From assembly GCF_003254565.1 (NCBI RefSeq), contig NZ_QJRI01000169.1, positions 96,357 to 160,356 on the forward strand: a stretch of DNA of 64,000 nt. The letters run 5' to 3'. The translations under genes and the position numbers were made by a program. This document shows, one piece after another, positions 45,746-54,350 of this stretch. Under the pieces are notes generated by a model. The model was not told where the DNA came from. It did not search any database and worked only from the letters and a program-made list of their open reading frames with translations. This DNA comes from Flavobacterium nitrogenifigens. GTDB lineage: Bacteria; Bacteroidota; Bacteroidia; Flavobacteriales; Flavobacteriaceae. How positions within the stretch are numbered: position 1 is the first letter of the stretch; every line of letters begins with the position of its first letter.

Positions 45746-48184
45746 ATGAAAATAATTATGAATGCCAAAGTTTATTTTTTTATGCTGCTTTTGAGCTCAT
45801 TCAATATGATGGCTCAACAGCTTGGAACTGTAAATGGGAAAGTTTCTTTGAGTGGCAATAAACCAGCAGAAAATATAGCTGTAGCTTTAAAAGGAACAAA
45901 ATATTCAGATATTACAACTGTTTCAGGACATTACGAAATTAAAAATGTAAAACCGGGAACATACACTATCGTATTAAATGGAGTAGGAATTCAGTCTATT
46001 GAAGATAAAATTGTAGTAAATTCTAAACAAACCACGACTAAGAATTTTTCTCTTTCAGAAAGTCAGGAAGATCTTGACGAAGTGGTAATTAAAAAGAACA
46101 AATACAAGCAAGATAAACCTTCATTGTCATTACGTCTTCAGACTCCAGTTTTAGAAATTCCTCAAAATATACAAATTGTAAGTGGCCAAACTTTAAAAGA
46201 TCAGCAGATTACAAGTATGAGCGATGGTGTAATCCGTAATGTGAGTGGTGCTGTTCGTTTGGAGCACTGGGGAGATTTGTATACCAATATTACCATGAGA
46301 GGTTCTCAAATTCAGGCTTTTAGAAATGGTTTTAATGTGGTTTCTTCTTTCTGGGGACCATTAACAGAAGACATGAGTTTTGTAGATCATATTGAGTTTG
46401 TAAAAGGACCTGCTGGTTTTATGCTTTCAAGCGGAGATCCAAGCGGATTGTACAACGTGGTGACTAAAAAACCAACGGGAGTAAGTAAAGGCGAAGTAAG
46501 TGTACTTGGCGGAAGCTATGATTTTTATAGGGTTAGTGTTGACTTTGACGGAAAGTTAGATAAAAAAGGAAAATTATTATATAGATTCAACGGAGCAGCT
46601 CAGCAAAAAGGATCGCATCGTCCATTTGAACATAATAATCGTTATGTAATTGCACCTGTAATTTCGTATCAGATTGACGATAAAACGAAAATTACTGCCG
46701 AATATAATTTTCAATATGCAAATATGACAGAAGTAGGTTCTTACTACGTTTTCGGACCTAAATCTGACGGATATGCAACTTTACCTCGCAATTTTACAAT
46801 GACACAGCCAGGATTGCCTGATACAAACATTCAAGATCATAGCGGTTATCTTCAGTTTGAACATAAGTTTGACGAAAATTGGAAGCTTACAGCTCAAACG
46901 TCTTATTTTAAGTATATTCAGCAAGGATACAGCTCTTGGCCAAGTTTAGTTGGACCAGCTGAAATAGATACGGATGGAGACAAGATTCCAGATGTTTTTC
47001 TTGATAAAGGAGATATTATTAGAAATGTTGGTATTTGGGATGCAGAGAGCAATATGTATTTAGGACAAATCTTTTTGAATGGAAAATTCAGTACTGGAAA
47101 TGTTTCTCATAAAGTATTGGGTGGAGTAGATTTAGGAAGCAAAGATTATATGGCAGATTGGGGACAATCGCATGATTTGGACACTTATGCTAATCCGTTT
47201 AATGTTTACAATCCAAATTATGGTACGCCTTCAAATGGTTTGCCGCAATTTGATCACGATACTCCTTTAAGCCAAAGAGCTGGCGGACTTTATGGTTCGA
47301 AGTATGCGGCTGGATATGTGCAGGATGAACTTGGTTTTCTTGAAAATAGATTGAGGTTGACTCTTGCCGCAAGATATACTTGGATTAGCCAAACTAGCAG
47401 CTATGAAGCAGAACCAATTGAGGATAGTCATATTACGCCTCGTGCTGGTTTAAGTTATTCTATTACTGATGATTTTGCAGTTTATGGGTTATATGATCAA
47501 GCTTTTACACCTCAATCTGGGGTAGTGAGAAGTGGTGATGTAAAACCTCTTACTGGAAATAATGTTGAATTTGGACTTAAAAAAGATTGGTTTGACGGTT
47601 CTTGGAATACAAGTTTATCGGTTTACAATATCTTAAAGAAAAATGAGCTAACAGCAGATCCTAAAAATCAGCCAAATGAACAGTATAAAATAGTTCTAGG
47701 TGAAAAAAGAGCGCGTGGTGTTGAATTTGATGTCAGAGGAAAAATCTTTGATGGCTTAAATCTTATTGCAAATTATGCGTTTACAGAGTCAACTGTAACT
47801 AAAGTTGATCCAGATGTTTCTGAAGCTAATGGCATTAACGTGGGGGATATTGTGCCAGGTTATGCTAAACACACCGCAAATGCTTGGTTGAATTATACGC
47901 TTCAAAATGGTAAACTAAAAGGTTTTGGTGCTTCTATTGGAGGAACTTTCCTTGACGGACGCCAGACTGATACTTGGAGTCCAGGAGTTGTGCAGCTTCC
48001 AACGTATTTTAAACTAGATGGAGGGCTATCTTATGAAAAAGGCAAAATTAAAGTTACAGCAAACGTATTCAATATTTTAGACAGATATCTTTACAGCGGT
48101 TCGTACTACAGCTGGTTAAGTGCTTACTACTGGCAGACTGAAGCACCAAGAAACTTTAGAGTTGGTGTGACATATAAATTGTAA
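45746..48184 (+). CDS. TonB-dependent siderophore receptor
   Basis: An 812-residue outer-membrane receptor. A signal peptide (to about residue 25) is followed by a carboxypeptidase-regulatory-like domain (GTVNGKVSLSGNKPAENIAV...), the plug (LEIPQNIQIVSGQTLKDQQI..., EFVKGPAGFMLSSGDPSGLYNVVTKKP) and the 22-strand barrel ending in NFRVGVTYKL. Plug sequence is of the FhuA/FhuE type for hydroxamate-like siderophores; the terminal aromatic motif is intact. A loop IDTDGDKIPDVFLDKGD looks like a calcium-binding loop. No siderophore synthesis gene is near, so it probably takes up foreign siderophores. Confidence 0.93.
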   Translation: MKIIMNAKVYFFMLLLSSFNMMAQQLGTVNGKVSLSGNKPAENIAVALKGTKYSDITTVSGHYEIKNVKPGTYTIVLNGVGIQSIEDKIVVNSKQTTTKNFSLSESQEDLDEVVIKKNKYKQDKPSLSLRLQTPVLEIPQNIQIVSGQTLKDQQITSMSDGVIRNVSGAVRLEHWGDLYTNITMRGSQIQAFRNGFNVVSSFWGPLTEDMSFVDHIEFVKGPAGFMLSSGDPSGLYNVVTKKPTGVSKGEVSVLGGSYDFYRVSVDFDGKLDKKGKLLYRFNGAAQQKGSHRPFEHNNRYVIAPVISYQIDDKTKITAEYNFQYANMTEVGSYYVFGPKSDGYATLPRNFTMTQPGLPDTNIQDHSGYLQFEHKFDENWKLTAQTSYFKYIQQGYSSWPSLVGPAEIDTDGDKIPDVFLDKGDIIRNVGIWDAESNMYLGQIFLNGKFSTGNVSHKVLGGVDLGSKDYMADWGQSHDLDTYANPFNVYNPNYGTPSNGLPQFDHDTPLSQRAGGLYGSKYAAGYVQDELGFLENRLRLTLAARYTWISQTSSYEAEPIEDSHITPRAGLSYSITDDFAVYGLYDQAFTPQSGVVRSGDVKPLTGNNVEFGLKKDWFDGSWNTSLSVYNILKKNELTADPKNQPNEQYKIVLGEKRARGVEFDVRGKIFDGLNLIANYAFTESTVTKVDPDVSEANGINVGDIVPGYAKHTANAWLNYTLQNGKLKGFGASIGGTFLDGRQTDTWSPGVVQLPTYFKLDGGLSYEKGKIKVTANVFNILDRYLYSGSYYSWLSAYYWQTEAPRNFRVGVTYKL

Positions 48185-48369
48185 GTAAAGGTTCTGAGAT
48201 GCTAAGGCAAAGGTTTGAAAATCTATATTTTTATGAATTGCCTCCAGTTTTAACTGGTGGTGACAAATAAAGATTAAAAAAAGGCTTTAGCCAAACTAGT
48301 GATGTTTGGCTAAAGCCTTTTATTTTGTTTTATATTTCCATCCAGCTTAAGCTGGATGCTATTCAATTT
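48185..48369. repeat. C-type inverted repeat after TonB receptor
   Basis: Outer palindromes cctccagttttaactggtgg (48241) and catccagcttaagctggatg (48339) bracket the hairpin aaaggctttagccaaacta...tttggctaaagcctttta (48280-48322), which can serve as terminator. B-like words (aaggttctgagatgctaagg) precede it right after the stop codon. Confidence 0.85.
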
Positions 48370-48396
48370 TAAAAAAAAATCCTTTTAATCTGTGTA

Positions 48397-48462
48397 TCCC
48401 GATAGCTATCGGGAGTGGCTTTAAAAAAAGGTTCTGCTCTTAGCTCCCGATAGCTATCGGGA
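48397..48462. repeat. Two tcccgatagctatcggga palindromes
   Basis: Perfect copies at 48397-48414 and 48445-48462 lie 48 bases apart, just after the stop of the minus-strand luciferase-like gene. Confidence 0.85.
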
Positions 48463-48478
48463 TTGCGAGATCAACAAT

Positions 48479-49501
48479 TTATCCTTTTTTAATCAAAGGA
48501 ATCAATTTTGCCCCAATCAATTCAATCGCATTCATTAATTGTTTGTGCGTCAAACCAGCATTATCCATTTGGAAAGTAAATCGATCTACGCCTCCAAGCG
48601 CTTCACTGTGACGAAGGATTTTCTCTGCCGCTCTTTCCGGACCTCCGACAATTAAAACGCCTAAATTATCAATTAAACCGTCAAATTTGCCTTTGGTTAC
48701 AGGAGGCCAGCCTCTTTCGTATCCTAATTTTGTCCATAATTCGGCGTAACCAGGATAGTATTCTTCGATTGCTTTTTCTGTTGTGCTGCCCACATATCCT
48801 GGCGAATGCAAACCTACTTTTAATTCATTAGGTTTATAACCTGCAGCTTTTCCAGCTTCACGATATAAATCGACTAAAGGTTTAAAACGATGTGTTTGTC
48901 CGCCAATTACGGCAACCATTAACGGAAGTCCTAATGACCCAGCTCTTATAAAAGATTCAGGAGTTCCTCCAACGCCAAGCCATATGGGCAATTTTTCTTG
49001 TAAAGCTCTTGGGTAAACTGGTAAATTATCTAAAGCAGGACGAAATTTTCCTTCCCAAGAAACAAATTCATTATCTCTAATTTGAAGAAGCAGTTCTAGC
49101 TTTTCTTTAAAAAGAGCATCATAATCTCTCAAATCATATCCAAAAAGGGGATAAGCTTCAATGGCAGATCCTCTTCCGACAACAATTTCAGTTCTTCCTT
49201 TTGAAATTAAATCTAAAGTCGCAAAACTTTGATAAACCCTAACAGGATCTGCAGCGCTTAAAACGGTTACAGCACTTGTCAGTCGGATGTTTTTTGTCCT
49301 TGCCGCCGCCGCACTCAAAATAACAGCCGTAGCAGAATCTAAAAACTCTTTTTTATGATGTTCTCCAATTCCGAAAACATCAAGACCAGCCTGATCTGCA
49401 AATTCAATTCGCTGCAGTAGCTGTTCCATAGCATCAACACTGCTCAGAGTATTGTTATCGCCATACATTGCCGAAGCAAAACTGTCTATTCCTATTTCCA
49501 T
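48479..49501 (-). CDS. Luciferase-like flavin-dependent monooxygenase
   Basis: A 340-residue LLM-class oxidoreductase with an FMN or F420-type TIM barrel. Characteristic parts are VFGIGEHHKKEF, IRLTSAVTVLSAADPVRVYQSFATLDLISKGR, EIVVGRGS and LPIWLGVGG. The bacteria-wide group has many unknown substrates, often sulfonates or alkanes. The neighbouring TauE/SafE exporter on the same strand would fit sulfonate use, but that link is weak and the F-type repeat separates them. Confidence 0.92.
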   Translation of the reverse strand: MEIGIDSFASAMYGDNNTLSSVDAMEQLLQRIEFADQAGLDVFGIGEHHKKEFLDSATAVILSAAAARTKNIRLTSAVTVLSAADPVRVYQSFATLDLISKGRTEIVVGRGSAIEAYPLFGYDLRDYDALFKEKLELLLQIRDNEFVSWEGKFRPALDNLPVYPRALQEKLPIWLGVGGTPESFIRAGSLGLPLMVAVIGGQTHRFKPLVDLYREAGKAAGYKPNELKVGLHSPGYVGSTTEKAIEEYYPGYAELWTKLGYERGWPPVTKGKFDGLIDNLGVLIVGGPERAAEKILRHSEALGGVDRFTFQMDNAGLTHKQLMNAIELIGAKLIPLIKKG

Positions 49502-49507
49502 ATCTTT

Positions 49508-49659
49508 TTAGCTTTAAGCTTTACGCTATAAGCTGTAAGCAGTTTTAGAAAGCCTAAAGCCTACAGCTTATAGCCTAGAGCGATATTATTTTTTTGCTTT
49601 AGGCAATAGGCTTTAAGCTTTAGGCATTTTGAAGCTTATAGCCTATAGCTTACAGCCAA
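49508..49659. repeat. F-type inverted word repeat (agcttata/cctaaagc)
   Basis: Words agctttaagctttacgctat with aagctgtaagc on the left oppose ttgaagcttatagcctatag with cttacagcc on the right. Inner words are agcctaaagcctacagctta and ttaggcaataggctttaagc. It fills the entire space between the start of the LLM gene and the stop of DUF1634. Confidence 0.85.
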
Positions 49660-50067
49660 TTAATGTGAGAAACCAAATGAAATACTAATAATGATAATCA
49701 TGATTACAATCAATGTAATCCCAACGTATAAGTAATCTTTTTCCAATAAAAATGAAAACAGCGAAAGCAGCACACGTAAAACGGGTGTCATGAACAGGAA
49801 AATAATTCCTGTAAATATTAATGATTCACCATTTCCTTGAATTGCACCGTTGTAAACAGCCGCAATTACTTCAAATATATTTCGGTCATTTTCTTTAAAA
49901 ACAGAATAATCCTCAATCTGATTTCCGTTATGAAGCAAATAAACAATTCCGCCAATAAAAGCTACTGATAGCGAAATCCATACTCCGTAACGAAGCAAAT
50001 TCCCTATGATCGTTTGAAAATCTTTTTCTCCAAATTTTTCTTCCTGTACCATATTAGATTTTTCCAT
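49660..50067 (-). CDS. DUF1634 membrane protein
   Basis: A 135-residue protein with three membrane segments (about 28-48, 82-105 and 112-133); the motif LLRYGVWISLSVAFIGGIVYL is typical of DUF1634. The family is usually found beside TauE/SafE permeases, as here; the start overlaps the permease gene by 14 bases, so the two are translationally coupled. Likely an accessory subunit. Confidence 0.9.
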   Translation of the reverse strand: MEKSNMVQEEKFGEKDFQTIIGNLLRYGVWISLSVAFIGGIVYLLHNGNQIEDYSVFKENDRNIFEVIAAVYNGAIQGNGESLIFTGIIFLFMTPVLRVLLSLFSFLLEKDYLYVGITLIVIMIIIISISFGFSH

Positions 50068-50890
50068 TTAGTCCGTTATAAATCATGTTTATTGCCAAAA
50101 CAAAAATCAGGCAGGCAAAAAATATTCTCAATTTCTTCGGATTTGTTCGTACTAAGATTTTGGCTCCAGCCATAGCTCCAAACAAAACTCCAATCACAAC
50201 CGGCATACAGATTCCTGGCTCAATATATCCTTTTTGAATATAAATTACAGAACTCGCCATTGCTGTAACGCCCATCATAAAATTACTGGTTGTGGTTGAA
50301 ACTTTAAACGGAACACGCATAATATTGTCCATTGCAATTACTTTAAAAGCGCCAGAACCAATTCCGAGTAATCCAGACATCATTCCGGCAACTCCCATCA
50401 TACTAAAACCTCCAATTACGTTTTTAGTTCCGTATTTGACAACTTCGCCATCGTGAGTAGGATAAGTTCCGTCTAATTTTAATTTTTTAGCCAAAGGACT
50501 AGATTCTAAAACAATATGTTCTTCTTTTTTTCGAAGCGAATTGATAGCAGAGAAAATAAGCGTTAAACCGAATAAAACGGCTATAAATGAAGTAGGGGCA
50601 ATAGTAGAGAGCAATGCACCGCAAACTGCTCCGATAGTGGTGGCGATTTCAAGAAAAATGCCCATTCTCATATTAGTAATCCCTTCTTTTACATAAGCGG
50701 CTGCAGAGCCTGAAGAAGTGGCGATAACAGAAACCAAAGCGGCTCCAATGGCATAATGAATATCGACACCGAGAATAATCGTAAGAAGCGGAATAATAAT
50801 GATACCGCCTCCCAAGCCTGATAATGAACCGATAAATCCAGCCAAAAAGGCTCCCAGAATCATTATAAGCGTAAAGGTAAGTATTGTCAT
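50054..50890 (-). CDS. TauE/SafE (TSUP) family permease
   Basis: A 278-residue inner-membrane protein with about eight helices. The repeated family motif is seen as FIGSLSGLGGGIIIIPLL and, in the second half, MMSGLLGIGSGAFKV. TSUP proteins export sulfite, sulfoacetate or related organosulfur anions. Coupled with DUF1634. Confidence 0.92.
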   Translation of the reverse strand: MTILTFTLIMILGAFLAGFIGSLSGLGGGIIIIPLLTIILGVDIHYAIGAALVSVIATSSGSAAAYVKEGITNMRMGIFLEIATTIGAVCGALLSTIAPTSFIAVLFGLTLIFSAINSLRKKEEHIVLESSPLAKKLKLDGTYPTHDGEVVKYGTKNVIGGFSMMGVAGMMSGLLGIGSGAFKVIAMDNIMRVPFKVSTTTSNFMMGVTAMASSVIYIQKGYIEPGICMPVVIGVLFGAMAGAKILVRTNPKKLRIFFACLIFVLAINMIYNGLNGKI

Positions 50891-50966
50891 TTAAGATATG
50901 TTTTTGTATTTGCTAATTTACGAATACATATTTGTTCATGAACTTAAATATACCTTAAAAATGTTT

Positions 50967-51130
50967 GTGGTTGATAGTTTGTAGTTTATGGTTTTTGGTT
51001 TGTAGTTGATCGTTATTTTTTTGTTGCAATTAACTTCTGCAAAGTTTTTAGGTAGCCATCAACCATCAACCATAAACTATAAACTATAAACCATAAACTA
51101 TAAACTATAAACCATAAACCATAAACTATA
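50967..51130. repeat. G-type repeat: 7-base units ataaacy in inverted arms
   Basis: The right arm is eight tandem 7-mers (ataaact or ataaacc) at 51072-51127. The left arm (50967-51010) holds degenerate inverse words such as gtagtttatggtttttggtt. The arms are joined by 60 bases. The stop codon of the next minus-strand gene (51126-51128) lies inside the right arm. Confidence 0.88.
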
Positions 51131-51560
51131 TGCGATTATCAACCGCAAAAGATGTTTTACCAATATTCGCCAATAGTAAAGCCGCCGCACAACTTGTCCA
51201 AACCGAATAGTCTAGAGGCGCTTTTACTGAAACCGAAACCGACATGGCAAAAGCAAAAAAGAACATTAAAATAGTAGTTCCTAAAGCGGCAAGTCTCGTT
51301 TTGAAACCAAATAATAGTAGAAGACTCAGTAAAACTTCAAAGAAAGTGGCAATTCCTGCCAGAATTTCTGCTGTGGCTTTGTTGGCAAAAGAATTTAGGG
51401 TTTGTGTGTAGATGACAAAGTTTTCCCAATTTCCCCAGGCGACTTGGTGAGATCCCGGTGCGCCCCAAACTCCAAATCGGTCTGCTACGGCCGAAAGCAT
51501 TGTGATTCCTAAAACTATTCTTAAAATTAAACCTGCTTCTAATATTGTGATGTTTTTCAT
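51126..51560 (-). CDS. DoxX-like membrane protein
   Basis: The 144-residue protein starts at 51560 (MKNITILEAGLILRIVLGIT), seven bases after the acetyltransferase stop; a longer start would overlap that gene. Four membrane helices, with family-like parts FANKATAEILAGIATFFEVLLSLLLLFGFKTRLAA. DoxX-like proteins have no single established role; some belong to membrane redox complexes. The stop codon is supplied by the adjacent repeat. Confidence 0.8.
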   Translation of the reverse strand: MKNITILEAGLILRIVLGITMLSAVADRFGVWGAPGSHQVAWGNWENFVIYTQTLNSFANKATAEILAGIATFFEVLLSLLLLFGFKTRLAALGTTILMFFFAFAMSVSVSVKAPLDYSVWTSCAAALLLANIGKTSFAVDNRI

Positions 51561-51567
51561 TCTATAA

Positions 51568-52125
51568 TTAATTTTTGATTTGAAGATGTTCCAGGTTCTT
51601 CTTAACCAAAGTTTTGTTTCCAACTACTTTAAAACCAAGCTTTAAATACAGTTTTTTTGCACTCGGATTGTCTTCTTCAACCAGTAGACCTAAAACCTCT
51701 TTATTTTTATGAACGTATTTATCAATCAAAAATTGCAATAATTGAGAACCAATTCCTTTTCCCTGATGTTTCGGATTCACACCTAAAGAGTCAATGTAAT
51801 ACTCTCCAGCGCGTGTTTCCAATTCTGGGTCGAATTCTGGATTATGGTGTTTTCGAACATATTCGACTATCGGAGCACGTAATTCTTCAATGTCTGCACC
51901 GTTATAAATATTTACTGCACCAATAATTTCGCTGTTTTCCTCAGCCACAAAACAGTTTTGATAAGAATATTGATTGTTCTCACTTTCAACGAAATATTGC
52001 AGGAAGTCTTTCGCGGAAGCGTAATCTTCCTTTGCTATAAACTTGTAAATGATATCTTCCATCGCTAATAATAATATGGGAGCAATATATTTTGAGTCTG
52101 ATTTTTCGGCTTTTCTTATATTCAT
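51568..52125 (-). CDS. GNAT-family N-acetyltransferase
   Basis: A 185-residue GNAT enzyme. The acetyl-CoA motif A is visible in YYIDSLGVNPKHQGKGIGSQLLQFL and motif B in NPSAKKLYLKLGFKVVG. Acceptor unknown. Probably co-transcribed with the DoxX-like gene. Confidence 0.92.
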   Translation of the reverse strand: MNIRKAEKSDSKYIAPILLLAMEDIIYKFIAKEDYASAKDFLQYFVESENNQYSYQNCFVAEENSEIIGAVNIYNGADIEELRAPIVEYVRKHHNPEFDPELETRAGEYYIDSLGVNPKHQGKGIGSQLLQFLIDKYVHKNKEVLGLLVEEDNPSAKKLYLKLGFKVVGNKTLVKKNLEHLQIKN

Positions 52126-52199
52126 AGTGTAGTATTTTTAGCAAATTTAAGGCTTTATTTAAACACATAGAAACATAGTTTTTCTTTGTGCTGAAAGAC

Positions 52200-52300
52200 G
52201 TTTCACTAGTTTAAAATACACATAGGGATTGATCTAAAGCTTTGCGCAAAAAAACTTAGCCTCTCAGCAACTTAGTCCCGATAGCCATCGGGATAGTATC
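52200..52300. repeat. A-like words with imperfect palindrome
   Basis: Words aaagctttgcgcaaaaaaac with ttagcctctcagcaactta and a tcccgatagccatcggga copy (52276-52293) in which the centre has one change. Confidence 0.65.
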
Positions 52301-52362
52301 TTTTGAAGAAAATATACAAATATACGCTCAATATATACCAATTAAGAGATTTCAACTCGCCT

Positions 52363-52370
52363 TATATTTG
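52363..52370 (+). promoter_or_regulatory. Possible -7 element
   Basis: TATATTTG lies 32 bases before the start codon at 52403. The -33 region is weak. Confidence 0.35.
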
Positions 52371-52402
52371 TAATATAGTTTTAATTTAAACATTAAAAAG
52401 AA

Positions 52403-53416
52403 ATGAAAGCAATAGGATTTAAAACATCATTACCCATAGAAAACCCAGAAAGTTTTATCGAATTTGAAGCCGTAAAACCAATTCCAGGGCCACATGATTT
52501 ATTAGTTAAAATTGACGCGATTTCAGTAAATCCCGTCGATTTTAAGATTCGCCAGAATAGCGCAAAAGATACTGTTTTAGAAACTCCAAAAATCATTGGC
52601 TGGGACGCTGTCGGAATTGTTCAGGCAGTCGGACAAGACGTTACTTTGTTTGAAGTGGGAGATCCTGTTTATTATGCTGGAGATATTACCAAACAGGGAA
52701 GCAATGCCGAATATCAGATTATTGATGAAAGAATTGTGGGCAGAAAGCCTAAATCATTAAGTGTGGAAGAATCAGCTGCAATTCCGTTAACGGCTTTAAC
52801 TGCTTGGGAAATTCTATTTGACAGAATCAGAATTACGGCTGATAAAGATAAAGGAAAATCGATTTTGATTATTGGCGGAGCAGGAGGAGTGGGCTCGATT
52901 GCGATTCAATTGGCCAAGAAAATTGCGGGTTTAACCGTTATTGCAACAGCGTCGCGTCTTGAAACAATAGAATGGTGCAAAAAGCAGGGAGCAGATTTTG
53001 TTGTTGATCATAAAGATTTGGTTTCTTCTGTGCGAGAAGCTGGTTTTGAGTATGTTGACTTTATTTTAGATTTTGTAGATACCAATGCTTATTGGGATAC
53101 AATGGTTGAATTGATTAAACCACAAGGTCATATTGCCTCAATTACAGGAAGCAGCGATCTTGTTGCATTAACCAAACTGAAAAGCAAAAGTGTTTCTTTT
53201 TCTTGGGAATTAATGTATACGCGATCTATGTACCAAACAGAAGACATGGTAGAACAGCATAACATCTTGAATATTGTAGCAGATTTGCTGGATGACAGTA
53301 TCTTAAAGACAACTTTGAACACGACACTACACGGACTTACAGCCGAAAACCTAAAGAAAGCACATGAACTTTTGGAATCAGGAAAGACAATTGGAAAGAT
53401 TGCCATTAAGCTGTAA
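52403..53416 (+). CDS. Zinc-independent MDR quinone oxidoreductase-like protein
   Basis: A 337-residue medium-chain reductase of the ZADH/quinone-oxidoreductase group: ISVNPVDFKIRQ, IIGWDAVGIVQAVGQDV, YYAGDITKQGSNAEY, and the NADP-binding IGGAGGVGSIAIQLAK. The zinc-binding Cys cluster of alcohol dehydrogenases is absent. Reduces quinones or enones with NADPH. A plausible partner in the redox/detoxification theme of this segment. Confidence 0.92.
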   Translation: MKAIGFKTSLPIENPESFIEFEAVKPIPGPHDLLVKIDAISVNPVDFKIRQNSAKDTVLETPKIIGWDAVGIVQAVGQDVTLFEVGDPVYYAGDITKQGSNAEYQIIDERIVGRKPKSLSVEESAAIPLTALTAWEILFDRIRITADKDKGKSILIIGGAGGVGSIAIQLAKKIAGLTVIATASRLETIEWCKKQGADFVVDHKDLVSSVREAGFEYVDFILDFVDTNAYWDTMVELIKPQGHIASITGSSDLVALTKLKSKSVSFSWELMYTRSMYQTEDMVEQHNILNIVADLLDDSILKTTLNTTLHGLTAENLKKAHELLESGKTIGKIAIKL

Positions 53417-53474
53417 AGCTTAAAATGGAGTTAGTAATGGTTGAAAAGACTATTTGGAATTGTTTTAAATAATA

Positions 53475-53507
53475 TTGTTTTTTAAATAAGAAAATTTTGT
53501 ATTTTCG
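53475..53507 (+). promoter_or_regulatory. Promoter-like pair for DoxX gene
   Basis: TTG (53475-53477), 22 bases, and TATTTTCG (53500-53507), a one-mismatch match to TAnnTTTG, about 50 bases before the start codon. Confidence 0.4.
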
Positions 53508-53559
53508 TCGGCTTACAAACCCAATTGAATATAAATTTTTAACCTAAACAAAATTATTT

Positions 53560-53946
53560 ATGATTTCAAAAAACACAGACCTTGGATTATTGCTATTGCG
53601 TTTAAGTACTGGTGGATTAATGCTTTTTCACGGTGTTTCTAAACTGATTCACGGAATTTCCTTCCTTGTCGAAAACATGGGCGCATTTGGTTATGCGGTT
53701 TACATTGGCGAAGTTTTAGCTCCAATTGCCATTTTATTGGGATTCAGAACTAGAATTGCAGCAGTTCTTTTGGCAATAACTTGTGTAGTGGCAGTTGCAA
53801 CGGCGCATGCTCAGGAGGTTTTCTCAATTAGTGAGCATGGCGGTTATGCTTTAGAATTGTTAATGCTTTATCTTTTTGGCGCTCTTGCATTGTTCTTTAC
53901 TGGAGCGGGTAAATATGCCGTTTCTAAAAACAGTCAGTGGGATTAA
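53560..53946 (+). CDS. DoxX-family membrane protein
   Basis: A 128-residue protein with four membrane helices and the DoxX signature LLLLRLSTGGLMLFHGVSKLIHG, AFGYAVYIGEVLAPIAILLGFRTR. It is a second DoxX member within 2.5 kb, different in sequence from the one at 51126-51560. A good terminator follows at 53971-54008. Confidence 0.93.
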   Translation: MISKNTDLGLLLLRLSTGGLMLFHGVSKLIHGISFLVENMGAFGYAVYIGEVLAPIAILLGFRTRIAAVLLAITCVVAVATAHAQEVFSISEHGGYALELLMLYLFGALALFFTGAGKYAVSKNSQWD

Positions 53947-53970
53947 TTTGCTGGCAATTATATAAAACAA

Positions 53971-54008
53971 AGAAAGCTCTAAATTTCGATTTAGAGCTTT
54001 TTTTATTT
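53971..54008 (+). terminator. Rho-independent terminator
   Basis: Stem aaagctctaaat and atttagagcttt followed by a T-run. Confidence 0.85.
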
Positions 54009-54025
54009 TATGCCTTTCATTTTGA

Positions 54026-54208
54026 ATGTATCATCTTATCATTTTGATAAGCTTTTATAAATTGACTAAAGTTTATTTTTATTATTTGTTTTATAATGAG
54101 GGTGTTATTGTGGTCTTAGTTGCTGTGGCATGCCTTTTGTTTTTATGTTACGGATTATTAAACGAGCCTTTAATTATAAAATATTTAAAAGAATATGAAA
54201 ACAAGTAA
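54026..54208 (+). CDS. Possible small membrane protein
   Basis: A 60-codon frame with one strongly hydrophobic helix (EGVIVVLVAVACLLFLCYGLL) and a charged tail (NEPLIIKYLKEYENK). Its end overlaps the next small frame (ATG at 54195). The true start may be downstream of 54026. No family recognised; the coding status rests on composition and overlap only. Confidence 0.4.
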   Translation: MYHLIILISFYKLTKVYFYYLFYNEGVIVVLVAVACLLFLCYGLLNEPLIIKYLKEYENK

Positions 54209-54341
54209 CAAAAGAAATAAAGAGATCACAAAAACGTATTTTTCAAATAAATCTAGACGAAACAAAGATCGATTTGTCAACTTAATGGTGTTTACGGTAG
54301 TTCTTTTTATTACTGTAATGCTTATAGCTAAAATAGTTTAG
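54195..54341 (+). CDS. Possible 48-residue single-helix membrane protein
   Basis: Begins MKTSNKRNKEITKTYFSNKS, highly basic, followed by a C-terminal membrane helix (FVNLMVFTVVLFITVMLIAK). The start overlaps the end of the preceding small frame by 14 bases and the stop lies ten bases before the GNAT start, so three frames may be coupled. Confidence 0.45.
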   Translation: MKTSNKRNKEITKTYFSNKSRRNKDRFVNLMVFTVVLFITVMLIAKIV

Positions 54342-54350
54342 TGCCATAGT

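Noticed and set aside
51072..51127. CRISPR or minisatellite gene region
   Set aside because: Units are only seven bases with no spacers; the array is better explained as an arm of an inverted element.
51561..51623. Upstream start for the DoxX-like gene
   Set aside because: It would overlap the end of the acetyltransferase gene and adds a basic stretch not typical of the family; 51560 gives a normal start.
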